37,356 bases of DNA from a virus. The DNA is taken from positions 1-37,356 of IMG/VR virus record IMGVR_UViG_3300021952_000013. One strand, written 5' to 3'. The first letter of the stretch is position 1; each line of letters opens with the position of its first letter. Both the position numbers and the translations under genes were made by a program. Of this stretch, positions 1 to 8,320 are shown piece by piece. A model generated the notes under the pieces. The model searched no databases and had not been told where the DNA came from. It was given only the letters and a program-made list of their open reading frames with translations.

Positions 1-13
1 GGTTAATTCGAAC
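1..13. repeat. terminal direct repeat, left copy
   Basis: GGTTAATTCGAAC opens the window and is repeated exactly as its last 13 bases (37344-37356). The join lies about 160 bp upstream of the small terminase gene, where lambda has cos. Filled-in cohesive ends, a circular-contig overlap and prophage att cores would all look like this. No integrase gene was found, which weakens the att reading. Confidence 0.85.
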
Positions 14-37
14 CCCTTTCTACGGCTAGCGCCAGGA

Positions 38-72
38 GTATGCGTGTCGCAGCATACCCACATGAGACGCAC
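38..72. promoter_or_regulatory. inverted repeat plus shared operator-like motifs upstream of terminase
   Basis: GTATGC (38-43) and GCATAC (52-57) form a perfect 6-bp inverted repeat with an 8-nt spacer. The right arm runs into CATACCCACAT (53-63) and then TGAGACGCAC (63-72). Both of these motifs recur in the divergent early control region, at 26972-26982 and 27017-27026. A regulator or packaging protein binding both places is inferred. The site also sits where a lambda-type cosB would lie. Confidence 0.5.
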
Positions 73-94
73 TTAAGACGCCAAAATGCAAAAG

Positions 95-123
95 TTGACC
101 ATTATATGCCTCAAAATTGTTAT
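95..123 (+). promoter_or_regulatory. possible promoter of the packaging/head operon
   Basis: TTGACC (95-100) resembles a sigma70 -35 box. After 17 nt comes TGTTAT (118-123), a four-of-six match to a -10 box. It lies about 50 nt before the small terminase start, and no other good candidate is visible in this leader. The -10 box is weak. Confidence 0.3.
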
Positions 124-171
124 CTGGCACTATTTCGCTTAAAACGCCGCTGTTGGCCTTAAATTGCCTCT

Positions 172-669
172 ATGCAGGTCTGCAACACCAAGGAACTGGC
201 TGAGGAGCTGGGCATCACGCAAGCTCGCATCAGTCAAATGAAGAGCCAGGGGCGGTTTGATGGCTGCTTCGCGGTGAACAGGAACAAGATCGAATGGGAC
301 AAGGAAGCAGCGGTCAAGGCGTACAGGGAAGGCAACCCACTGGCCAGCGTCAGTCCAACGCGTCGCAAATCAGAAGACCTTGAGATTCCGACATTCAATG
401 AAAGTCGTGCGAAGTCTGAGCATTTTCGCGCTGAACTTGCTCGTCTTGATTTGGAGGTCAAAGAGGATCAGTTGGTGGAAGTGGCTCGTGTACAGCGGGA
501 GGCTTTCACTGCTGCTCGTGCTGTACGGGATGCTCTGGGTAATATTCCTGACCGCGTCAGCAACCAGTTGGCTGCGGAGTCGGATCCGGTTGTCATCCAC
601 CAGACGCTGACCGAGGAGATCCGCAAGGCATTGGAGACGTTGACAAATGAGTTGTCAATAAACAGGTGA
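172..669 (+). CDS. terminase small subunit (Nu1-like)
   Basis: A 165-residue DNA-recognition subunit of the packaging motor, expected to bind the cos region and load the large subunit. Residues about 5-30 form a helix-turn-helix (ELAEELGITQARISQMKSQG). The C-terminal half is helical with the pattern typical of Nu1-like small terminases (LDLEVKEDQLVEVARVQREA, then IPDRVSNQLAAESDP). The ATG at 172 has no clear ribosome binding site, but it starts directly at the HTH. It is the first gene of the late operon, and the large subunit follows within 11 nt. The assignment is firm from both fold pattern and position. Confidence 0.85.
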   Translation: MQVCNTKELAEELGITQARISQMKSQGRFDGCFAVNRNKIEWDKEAAVKAYREGNPLASVSPTRRKSEDLEIPTFNESRAKSEHFRAELARLDLEVKEDQLVEVARVQREAFTAARAVRDALGNIPDRVSNQLAAESDPVVIHQTLTEEIRKALETLTNELSINR

Positions 670-679
670 GACGTTGACA

Positions 680-2593
680 ATGAAGGACGGCACTCTCGTT
701 TACCGGCAAGCATTTCGCGACGGCCTCCGCCCCGACCCTGATCTGTCCGTGAGTCAATGGGCTGATTTGTACCGGATGTTGTCCAACAAGGCGAGCGCCG
801 AACCTGGACCGTGGCGTACTGACAGGACTCCCTACCTCCGGGAGATTATGGACTGCATGTCTGCCAACTCCGCCGTTCAGAAGGTGGTGTTTATGGCTGG
901 TGCGCAGCTTGGCAAGACAGAAGCGATCAACAACGTGGTGGGCTACATGATTGCCCATGCGCCTGGCCCAGCACTGTTTGTGCAGCCAACAATTGAGATG
1001 GCTAAAAGATTATCAAAACAGCGGCTTGATTCGCTGATTCATGAGACACCATGCCTTGCGGACAAGGTCGCCCCTGCTCGAAGCCGCGATTCAGGCAACA
1101 CGATGTTTTCAAAGGAGTTCCCCGGTGGCATCCTGCTGCTCACGGGTGCCAACAGTGCTACGGGTTTACGGTCTGCTCCTTGTCGCTGGGTGCTTCTTGA
1201 CGAAGTTGATGCTTTCCCGAGTGATGTGGACGGTGAAGGCGATCCTTGTGCATTGGCTGAACGTCGTGCGTCAACCTTTTCGCGTCGGAAGATCATCCTT
1301 ACGTCCACGCCAACGGTAAAGGATACGAGCCGCATTGAGGCGGAATATCTGGCATCGGATCAGCGCCGATATTTTGTCCCGTGTCCACATTGCGATCACA
1401 TGCAATGGCTGCAGTGGAAGAATCTGCAGTGGCGTGACGGTGATCCAAAGACTGCTGCGTATGTCTGCGAGGCTTGCGGGACGCACATACCAGAACATTA
1501 CAAGAGCGAAATGCTGCGCAAAGGTGAATGGCGTGCGACTGCCACAAGCCAAGATGCAAGGACGGTTGGATTCCATTTGTCGTCCTTGTACTCGCCGCTT
1601 GGTTGGAAGAGTTGGGACGAGATTGTTGGTGAATTTTTACGTGCGAAGAACGACGCTCCTTTGTTGAAAACCTTTGTCAATACTGTCCTTGGCGAAACTT
1701 GGGAGGAAGAAACTGGGGCAAAACTTGGTGCCGATGGCCTTTCTGAGCGTGCCGAGTTCTATCCCGCCGGTGAAGTCCCGAAAGGTGCCTCGATCTTGAC
1801 TGCCGGTATCGACGTACAGGACAACCGGGTTGCGATCGGACTTTATGCGTGGGGTGTTGGTGAGGAGTGCTGGCTGATCAGTCACACAGAGATTTACGGC
1901 GATCCAGCCGGACAGAAGTTGTGGGAACAAGTTGATGACCTTTTGTTAAGGGATTACCCGCATGCCGAAGGCGGAAGACTCAGGGTTTCGGCAATTGGTT
2001 GCGATTCTGGCGGTCACTTCACAAGCGAAGTGTATGCGTATGCCAGAGCCAGAAAGGGAAAGGGTGTATTTGCTTTGAAAGGACAGTCGGTGCGGAACAA
2101 ACCGCCTATTGGGAAGCCTTCCAAAGTCGATATTAACTACAAAGGGCAAGTTTTGAAAAATTCAGCAGAGGTATTTCCTGTTGGTTCTGACACGATCAAA
2201 TCGACGCTTTTTGGCAGATTGAAGCACAATGAACCTGGCGCTGGTTACATTCACTTTCACGCCGAGGCCGGTCAGGAGTACTTCAAGCAAATCACCTCAG
2301 AGCGTCAGGTTGTTCGTTACGTCAAGGGTTTCGCTGTTCGTGAATGGAAGAAAAAAGCGGGTGATCGCAACGAAGCATTGGATTGTTTTGTGTACAGCTA
2401 TGCGGCGCTGCATTTCCTGTACATGCGGTTCAACAGAAACACGATTTTTGAGCAATTTGAGCGAATTATTGGCAAGGCTGTAAAAAAAGCAGATACAAGT
2501 GACGTATTGCCTGACAAGCCGATAGACTCACCATATCGGCCACCGCAAAGGCGGGTCAGGCGCAACAATCCTTCATTCGTGACGAGCTGGTGA
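680..2593 (+). CDS. terminase large subunit (lambda GpA-like)
   Basis: ATP-driven DNA translocase and nuclease that cuts and packages genome concatemers into proheads. The N-terminal ATPase shows a Walker A-like GAQLGKTE near residue 75, a Walker B-like WVLLDEVD near 170, and the coupling motif ILTSTP. A CPHC...CEAC zinc knuckle follows, as in the GpA family. The C-terminal nuclease has acidic positions in GIDVQDNR, GCDSGG and DRNEALDCF. The length of 637 aa matches lambda gpA. A TTG six bases upstream (674) is an alternative start; the ATG at 680 is better spaced from AGGTGAG. The next gene overlaps its stop by GTGA. Confidence 0.95.
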   Translation: MKDGTLVYRQAFRDGLRPDPDLSVSQWADLYRMLSNKASAEPGPWRTDRTPYLREIMDCMSANSAVQKVVFMAGAQLGKTEAINNVVGYMIAHAPGPALFVQPTIEMAKRLSKQRLDSLIHETPCLADKVAPARSRDSGNTMFSKEFPGGILLLTGANSATGLRSAPCRWVLLDEVDAFPSDVDGEGDPCALAERRASTFSRRKIILTSTPTVKDTSRIEAEYLASDQRRYFVPCPHCDHMQWLQWKNLQWRDGDPKTAAYVCEACGTHIPEHYKSEMLRKGEWRATATSQDARTVGFHLSSLYSPLGWKSWDEIVGEFLRAKNDAPLLKTFVNTVLGETWEEETGAKLGADGLSERAEFYPAGEVPKGASILTAGIDVQDNRVAIGLYAWGVGEECWLISHTEIYGDPAGQKLWEQVDDLLLRDYPHAEGGRLRVSAIGCDSGGHFTSEVYAYARARKGKGVFALKGQSVRNKPPIGKPSKVDINYKGQVLKNSAEVFPVGSDTIKSTLFGRLKHNEPGAGYIHFHAEAGQEYFKQITSERQVVRYVKGFAVREWKKKAGDRNEALDCFVYSYAALHFLYMRFNRNTIFEQFERIIGKAVKKADTSDVLPDKPIDSPYRPPQRRVRRNNPSFVTSW

Positions 2594-3168
2594 GCATCCT
2601 TGTCCCGAACCTGATTTACGCGGGTGACACGGTCATTTTTGACGTGCCTGCGTTCAAGGATGCCATTGGAACCAATATTGACAGCGGCACCTACACGCTC
2701 ACGTGGTACGCACGGACGAATACTGCAAGTGAAGGCACGACTGTTGTTGGCACTGCTGAAGGCACTGGTTGGCGCGTGACGGTGCCTGCTGCTACCACTA
2801 CCAACTTCGATGCCGGCTTGTGGACTTGGCAAGCAATTGCCACCCACAGCACGCTGCAATACACCGCTGGTCGCGGCCAGTTCACCGTCAAGGCCACTGC
2901 CAAATACGCTGGCACGCCTGGTGCGTTTGATGATCGATCTCGCGCTGAGATTGACTTGTCTTATGTTGAGGCAGCCATTCGTACGCTCGCTCAAGGCGGA
3001 ATGGTGCAGGAATATCAAATTGGCGGGCGTAGTCTGAAGCGGTACAAGATGACCGAATTGCTTCAATTGCGTGATGATCTCAAAAATGAGATTGCAATGG
3101 AGCGTAAGGCTGAGAAAATCCGTCAAGGTCTCGGCAATCCCGGTCTCGCCAAAGTGAGGTTCCGTTAA
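2590..3168 (+). CDS. head-tail connector, gpW-like C-domain with beta-rich N-domain
   Basis: 192 residues starting at a GTG that overlaps the terminase stop (GTGA). The C-terminal ~75 residues (from DLSYVEAAIRTLAQGG) have the lambda gpW pattern: an amphipathic helix, a short hairpin (YQIGGRSLKRYK) and a second helix (MTELLQLRDDLKNEI). gpW closes the filled head. The N-terminal ~110 residues are Thr/Gly/Val-rich and look like an immunoglobulin-like beta domain (TYTLTWYARTN, GLWTWQAIATH). Lambda gpW is only 68 aa, so this is an extended version. It lies directly before the portal gene, as W does in lambda. The gpW part is fairly sure; the N-domain fold is inferred. Confidence 0.7.
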   Translation: MSILVPNLIYAGDTVIFDVPAFKDAIGTNIDSGTYTLTWYARTNTASEGTTVVGTAEGTGWRVTVPAATTTNFDAGLWTWQAIATHSTLQYTAGRGQFTVKATAKYAGTPGAFDDRSRAEIDLSYVEAAIRTLAQGGMVQEYQIGGRSLKRYKMTELLQLRDDLKNEIAMERKAEKIRQGLGNPGLAKVRFR

Positions 3169-4727
3169 TGGCGATCTTCGGTATCGGTCGCACCGGCGCG
3201 TTGCAGAAGCAACTGGCTGAAGCGCAGCAGAAGAATGGTTACCTAAAGCGTGCCTACGCCGCCGCTCAGAACAACCGCCTCACGTCTGACTGGATCAGTC
3301 AAGCGACCTCGGCTGACAGTGAGATCCGAGGCAGCATCAGGATGCTTCGCAATCGCGCCCGTCAACTGGTGCGTGATTCGGACTTTGCCAAAGCCGCTTT
3401 GCGTGCTGTTCGCAACAACGTGGTTGGCACTGGCATCAAGATGCAGGCTCAGGTACGCATGCAACGTGGTGGCCGCCTTGCTGATGAAATCAATCGTCGC
3501 ATTGAAGATGAATTTGATCGCTGGACTTCAGCCAAGCGTTGTCACACCGGCGGCAAGCTGAGCTGGTATGACATCCAGCGGCTCAGCATCACCTCTGTCC
3601 TTGAGTCTGGTGAAGTCTTCATCCGCCTTGTCAAGCAGCCTTTTGGTGGCAGCAAAGTACCGCTCGGCCTTGAACTCATCGAGTCGGATCTTCTTGATGA
3701 TGATTACAACGGCATCGAGAAAAACGGCAATGAAGTACGAATGGGCGTGGAGATTGACAAGTGGGGCAGACCGGTTGCCTATCACTTCTTTGATTATCAC
3801 CCTGGCGATTACCAATTTGCTTACACCAGTTCGGCAATGAAGCGCCGCGTGCGCATTCCCGCTGAAGACATCATTCACCTGTATTTGATTGAGCGTCCCG
3901 GCCAGACCCGTGGTGTTAGCGCGTTTGCTACGGCGATTATGCGCCTGCGTAATTTGTCTGGCTATGAAGAGGCTGAGATTGTCGCCGCTCGTGCCAGCAG
4001 CAGCATGATGGCGTTTGTGAAGACACCGGATCAGGAACTGTTTGAAGATGGCACGTTTGATCAGGAGTCTGTCCTCGACTTCTCGCCCGGCAGCATCCGT
4101 CGACTGGCTCCTGGCGAAGAAATGCAATTCTTCACGCCCAATCGCCCTGATGATGCATTCACTCCTTTTGTGCAGCAAATGCTGCGAGCTGTGGCTGCTG
4201 GGATTGGCTGTTCTTACACGCAAGTCAGCTCGGATTTCTCTCAAAGCAACTACAGCTCTTCACGACTGGAACTGCTTGAAACAAGAACGCATTACAAAAC
4301 ACTCCAGCAGTATTTGATCGAAGCGTTGTGCGAAGAGGTTTATGAAAAGTGGCTGGAAATGGCTGTGATGGCTGGCGTTTTGGATTTGCCAAATTACGAC
4401 AGTAATCCTGAACGTTATGAAGAAACCAAATGGATTGCACCTGCTGCTCAGTTTGTTGATCCGCAAAAAGAGGCTGCAGCGTACAAAGAAATGATCCGCT
4501 CAGGCATCATGACGCTCTCGCAGGTGATCGCTCTGCACGGCGGTGACTTTGAGGATCAAATGCGTCAACGTCAACATGAACTTGCTGTTGCTGATGAGTA
4601 CGGCATTGTCCTTGATACCGACCCGTCCCAAGTTTCTAATAATGGTGTTTCTCAACCAGTTCCTTCTCCAGCAACTACAGAACCGGCACAACTGATGGAA
4701 GAACCTGATCTGGAGGACATTGACTAA
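3168..4727 (+). CDS. portal protein (lambda gpB family)
   Basis: 519-residue portal that forms the dodecameric DNA entry channel at one capsid vertex and docks the terminase. Family hallmarks seen are the clip and stem region around EEAEIVAARASSSMMAFVKT, the LAPGEEMQFFTPNRPDDAF segment, and the SSDFSQSNYSSSRLELLE stretch that matches the conserved lambda-type portal motif. The start codon overlaps the previous stop (TAATG). The length is close to lambda gpB (533 aa). The protease/capsid gene follows with another TAATG overlap, so expression is probably translationally coupled. Confidence 0.93.
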   Translation: MAIFGIGRTGALQKQLAEAQQKNGYLKRAYAAAQNNRLTSDWISQATSADSEIRGSIRMLRNRARQLVRDSDFAKAALRAVRNNVVGTGIKMQAQVRMQRGGRLADEINRRIEDEFDRWTSAKRCHTGGKLSWYDIQRLSITSVLESGEVFIRLVKQPFGGSKVPLGLELIESDLLDDDYNGIEKNGNEVRMGVEIDKWGRPVAYHFFDYHPGDYQFAYTSSAMKRRVRIPAEDIIHLYLIERPGQTRGVSAFATAIMRLRNLSGYEEAEIVAARASSSMMAFVKTPDQELFEDGTFDQESVLDFSPGSIRRLAPGEEMQFFTPNRPDDAFTPFVQQMLRAVAAGIGCSYTQVSSDFSQSNYSSSRLELLETRTHYKTLQQYLIEALCEEVYEKWLEMAVMAGVLDLPNYDSNPERYEETKWIAPAAQFVDPQKEAAAYKEMIRSGIMTLSQVIALHGGDFEDQMRQRQHELAVADEYGIVLDTDPSQVSNNGVSQPVPSPATTEPAQLMEEPDLEDID

Positions 4728-7399
4728 TGGCAAAAGTTGGTGACAAGATAATTGATTTGATGCCAACTGAAGGCATGAAGGCAGAAGCGCGTCGTTATCG
4801 CGCATGGAAGAAAGACGGTCGCCCAGGTGGCACTGATGTTGCTGCCACACGCGCTAGTCAGATTTTATCGGGTGAGGAACTTAGTCCTGACATTGTCGTG
4901 ACAATGGCCGCTTGGTTCGCCCGCCATGAAGTGGACAAACAGGGCAAGGGCTTCCGTCCTGATGGTGAAGACTATCCTTCGCCAGGTCGCGTAGCATGGG
5001 CTGCATGGGGTGGCGATTCAGGTCAGACTTGGAGCGTCATGAAATCCAAAGCGATTAAAAAAGCACAGGACCGCACCATGGAACTGATTGATCCCATTGT
5101 TGATGAACGCCCCTATCCAAATGAACACGCCGCCCGCTTGAAGGAGCCTGGTCAGTACGACGCAATTCGTCGCGTCAATGATGAAGGTGGTCCTGGCATT
5201 GACTTTATTTATGGCATCAAAGACGGCAAGTCCGAGATTCAAGCCATTCGTTTTGACGCAAAACGTTTTACGCCTGCAGAAGCACGCAAATGGTTGAGTG
5301 ATCACGACTTCAACCCAATCTCATTTGAAGAAGCAACAGGTGATCGCTCAGAGGATAAAATTGAAGAACGTGCGTATGACAATTCGCTGAAAGTTGGTGA
5401 CTTTGTTGAATGGGACAGCAGTGGTGGAATGGCACGTGGCAAGATTAAAAAAGTTATCCGCGAAGGTATTGTTGAAATTCCAGATTCTTCTTTCACGCTC
5501 AATGGCAGTGAAAAGAATCCTGCTGCATTAATTCAAGTATATAAAAAAGGTGCAAATGGGTACGAAGCAAGTGATACTGTTGTTGGACATTACTTTTCAA
5601 CTTTGAAAAAAATCCCGGCGCTGCGATTCCACGAAGACGAAGTATTGAAGCGTTCGCTCAGTACTGAGTTTCGCTCTGATGGCGCAGATCGCGTCTTGGA
5701 ATTTCCGTTTGCCAGTGAAGCACCGGTTGAGCGTTATTACGGCATGGAAGTGCTGAACATGGATGTTAAGTCCATGGATCTGACACGTTTGAATGATGGT
5801 GCGCCGCTGTTGTATCAACATGATGCGGACAAAATTGTCGGTGTTGTACAGAAGGCATACATCAAAAACAAGCGTGCTTATGCACGCGTCAAACTCGCGA
5901 ACAATGATCTTGGTCGCGAAATGCAAGGGTTGATCAAGGATGGAATCATCCGCAATGTCAGCTTCGGCTACAAGATCAACTCCATGGAAGCCGATGAGTC
6001 CACATCACCAGTGACTTATCGCGCTACCAGTTTCCAACCGTTTGAAATAAGCCTGGTCACTGTGCCGGCTGATAATTCGGTTGGAATTGGACGCTCTTTC
6101 TTCCATAATGAGAGCGTCGATACGGCCTCAGCCGTTCACAGTCAACCCAACGGAGTTACAACCGTGGATCAAAACCTCAATGTTGAGGCTATCCGCGCTG
6201 AGGCCGCTCAGGCCAAGGCTAAGGAAATGGCCGACATGATTGCTCTTGGTCAGCGCACCAAGAACATTGAAATGGCTCAGGAGTTCATTGCCAACTCCCG
6301 CAGCCTTGACGAGCTTCGTTCTGCCCTTCTGGAAAAGATGGGTGTGGAAGAGAAGCCCCTGAATCCCAAGGATGCCGAGATTGGCATGTCGGATAAAGAG
6401 AAGCGTGACTTCTCCTTCATCCGTGCCATCAACGCTATGGCTCACCCCAATAGCAAAGAGGCACAACGCGCTGCTGCTTTTGAACTGGAAGTCAGCCGTG
6501 CTGCTCAAGAGAAGAGCGGTAAGGAAGCTCGCGGCATCCTGATCCCTGCTGATGTGCTGGGTTATGGCCGTCGTGACCTGACCGTGGGTTCTGCGACCGG
6601 TGGTGGTGATCTGGTTGCCACTGACCTGATGAGCGACAGTTTCATCGATCTGCTTCGCAAAGCTCTTGTGCTGCAGACCGCTGGCGCGACCATCATGACC
6701 GGCCTGCAAGGCATGGTTGCTCTGCCCCGTCAAAGCGGTGGTGCGACTGTGTATCACGTGGCTGAATCTGGCTCCGTGACCGAATCGCAGCTCAGCGTTG
6801 ATCAGGTGACGATGCAGCCCCGCACCCTGGGCGCTCTGACCGATTACTCCCGTCGTCTGCTGCTTCAATCCAGCGTTGACGTTGAGAATCTGATTCGTCG
6901 TGATCTGGCTCAGCAAATCGCCATCGAAGTTGAAAACCAAACCATCAACGGTACTGGTGCTTCTTCGTATCCGCTGGGCTTCCTGAACGTGACCGGTATC
7001 AACACTGAGTCCGGCTATACCACGTTCTCTGATTACGTGAATGCTGAAGCCTCTCTCAGCACCTCCAACGCGCTGATGGGCAGCCTCGGTTATCTGATGA
7101 ACTCCGCTCTGCGCGGTACTTTGAAGACCACCGAGAAGTCGGCAACTGGCACCAACGCCAACTTCATCTACGAAGCCAATAACACCATCAACGGTTATCC
7201 GGCTTATGTGTCCAACTCCATGCCGAACAACACTGCGGTGTTTGCTAACTTCAGCGACATCCTGATCGGCTTCTGGAGCGGTCTGGACATCATGGTTGAT
7301 CCCTACACCGGTTCCACCTCTGGCACCGTGCGTGTGGTGGCCATGCAGGACTATGACGTGGCCGTGCGTCACCCTGAGTCCATCTGCAAGATCTCCTGA
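4727..7399 (+). CDS. fused prohead protease, scaffold and HK97-type major capsid protein
   Basis: An 890-residue mosaic. Residues 1-110 form a helical domain (RHEVDKQGKGFRPD, GRVAWAAWGGDSGQTW) that I recall from other phage protease proteins. Residues 125-200 form a second small domain (EHAARLKEPGQYD, RFTPAEARKWL). Residues 220-297 resemble an SH3/Tudor DUF2945-type domain (KVGDFVEWDSSGGMARGKI). Residues 312-458 are an HK97-type protease, with H365 in YQHD and S412 in NVSFGY as likely catalytic residues. Residues 480-545 are helical, like a scaffold/delta segment. Residues about 600-890 are the HK97-fold capsid protein. Self-cleavage between scaffold and capsid is expected. There is no separate capsid gene, and the reading frame is continuous. 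Confidence 0.9.
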   Translation: MAKVGDKIIDLMPTEGMKAEARRYRAWKKDGRPGGTDVAATRASQILSGEELSPDIVVTMAAWFARHEVDKQGKGFRPDGEDYPSPGRVAWAAWGGDSGQTWSVMKSKAIKKAQDRTMELIDPIVDERPYPNEHAARLKEPGQYDAIRRVNDEGGPGIDFIYGIKDGKSEIQAIRFDAKRFTPAEARKWLSDHDFNPISFEEATGDRSEDKIEERAYDNSLKVGDFVEWDSSGGMARGKIKKVIREGIVEIPDSSFTLNGSEKNPAALIQVYKKGANGYEASDTVVGHYFSTLKKIPALRFHEDEVLKRSLSTEFRSDGADRVLEFPFASEAPVERYYGMEVLNMDVKSMDLTRLNDGAPLLYQHDADKIVGVVQKAYIKNKRAYARVKLANNDLGREMQGLIKDGIIRNVSFGYKINSMEADESTSPVTYRATSFQPFEISLVTVPADNSVGIGRSFFHNESVDTASAVHSQPNGVTTVDQNLNVEAIRAEAAQAKAKEMADMIALGQRTKNIEMAQEFIANSRSLDELRSALLEKMGVEEKPLNPKDAEIGMSDKEKRDFSFIRAINAMAHPNSKEAQRAAAFELEVSRAAQEKSGKEARGILIPADVLGYGRRDLTVGSATGGGDLVATDLMSDSFIDLLRKALVLQTAGATIMTGLQGMVALPRQSGGATVYHVAESGSVTESQLSVDQVTMQPRTLGALTDYSRRLLLQSSVDVENLIRRDLAQQIAIEVENQTINGTGASSYPLGFLNVTGINTESGYTTFSDYVNAEASLSTSNALMGSLGYLMNSALRGTLKTTEKSATGTNANFIYEANNTINGYPAYVSNSMPNNTAVFANFSDILIGFWSGLDIMVDPYTGSTSGTVRVVAMQDYDVAVRHPESICKIS

Positions 7400-7416
7400 T
7401 GATTGCGGAGCGGGCA

Positions 7417-7671
7417 ATGCGCATTCAGATTCTTCAGAACACCATCGTTGATCTCAAAGAGGTAAAAGTTGGTGATTTTGTTGAAACCGATCACAAATCA
7501 GCTTTGCTGTTGATCGGAATTCAGAAAGCCATTCCCGCTCCCATCATTGAGGAAGTTGTTGTAACGGCTGACGACGAGTCAGTTTCTGTTCAAAGCAAAC
7601 CCGCTCTCAAACGGAGAAAGACCAATGCTTCACAATCTTGGGTCGAAGACCACTCTGATTCGCCTGCATGA
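7417..7671 (+). CDS. small head-region protein following the capsid gene
   Basis: 84 residues. The N-terminal half (LQNTIVDLKEVKVGDFVETD, then a LLLIGIQKA segment) matches the short beta-rich protein often found right after HK97-type capsid genes. Its role is unproven; head completion or capsid-gene accessory is likely. The tail (KPALKRRKTNAS) is basic. I chose the ATG at 7417 because GGAG lies about 8 nt upstream. An in-frame ATG at 7399 overlaps the capsid stop and would add six residues. Its 3' end overlaps the next gene by 47 nt in another frame. Confidence 0.6.
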   Translation: MRIQILQNTIVDLKEVKVGDFVETDHKSALLLIGIQKAIPAPIIEEVVVTADDESVSVQSKPALKRRKTNASQSWVEDHSDSPA

Positions 7672-8023
7672 CAACGCTGTCGTGACGGCCACTGGTGCTG
7701 GCACTCCCGCTTATGTGGACCTGCAAGGCACCAACGATTTTGAAGGCGACATTGCTTTCATTATCTCTTCTGCCGCTGCTGGTGCTGGCGTCACCCTGAC
7801 CGCCAAACTTCAGCACTCTGATACCACCACTTCTGGTGATTTTGTTGACATCAGTGGCGGTGGCTTCACTGCTGCTGCTGCCAACACCGCCTTCCGCGAG
7901 AAGATCTACCTGAACAGTAACGACCTCAAGCGTTATGTTCGCGTGTACTTCACCGTAACTGGTGGCACTGGTAGTGGCGCTGTTGCAGTGCTTGGCCTTG
8001 CTTCTAAGAAGTACGGCAACTGA
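7625..8023 (+). CDS. putative capsid decoration/head protein
   Basis: 132 residues, rich in Gly, Ala, Thr and beta-branched residues (FIISSAAAGAGVTLTAKLQH, YVRVYFTVTGGTG), with no cysteine. It looks like a small all-beta virion protein. Between the capsid gene and the gpFII-like connector, the expected product is a head-stabilising or decoration protein. A GGAGAAAG site lies just before the ATG. The start falls inside the preceding gene, so the two are probably coupled. The family is not certain; virion association is inferred from position and composition. Confidence 0.6.
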   Translation: MLHNLGSKTTLIRLHDNAVVTATGAGTPAYVDLQGTNDFEGDIAFIISSAAAGAGVTLTAKLQHSDTTTSGDFVDISGGGFTAAAANTAFREKIYLNSNDLKRYVRVYFTVTGGTGSGAVAVLGLASKKYGN

Positions 8024-8028
8024 TCCTG

Positions 8029-8310
8029 ATGGCGTTTCCAGAACTGCCAGATGCATTCCTTGCTGAGTTTGGCATTACCTGCCAAATCGGTGCTGGTACT
8101 GCGTTTCTTGGCATTCTGGATTCGCCTGTGGATGTGATCGCGGGCGGTATGGCATTGTCTCGGGAGTACTTGCTTACGGCAAAGACTTCTGATGTCAGCA
8201 CTGCCGCTCGCGGCACTTCAATTACTGTTGATTCCGCGTCTTACACCGTGCGTGAGAATCGTCCTGTTGATGACGGTGTGTTTTCGGAACTACTGTTGAG
8301 CAAAGTTTGA
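8029..8310 (+). CDS. head-tail joining protein (gpFII-like)
   Basis: 93 residues. The order of elements matches lambda gpFII: an N-terminal helix (LPDAFLAEFG), a GTAFLGILDSPVDV strand pair resembling the family's G-x-FD-P segment, ALSREYLLTAKTSD, then a barrel strand region (GTSITVDSASYTVRENRPVDDGV). gpFII caps the connector and accepts the finished tail. It starts 5 nt after the preceding stop. Position between head and tail genes supports the call. Confidence 0.7.
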   Translation: MAFPELPDAFLAEFGITCQIGAGTAFLGILDSPVDVIAGGMALSREYLLTAKTSDVSTAARGTSITVDSASYTVRENRPVDDGVFSELLLSKV

Positions 8311-8320
8311 CTTTGAGGTC

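Noticed and set aside
1-20. tRNA T-arm-like sequence (GTTCGAATT on the minus strand)
   Set aside because: Only the loop motif is present; no acceptor, D or anticodon arms can be folded around it, so it is not a tRNA gene. An att site in a host tRNA cannot be excluded.
6128-7417. Long minus-strand open frame (429 codons)
   Set aside because: It lies opposite the capsid domain, is His/Gly/Val-rich, and mirrors the regular codon use of the plus-strand gene.
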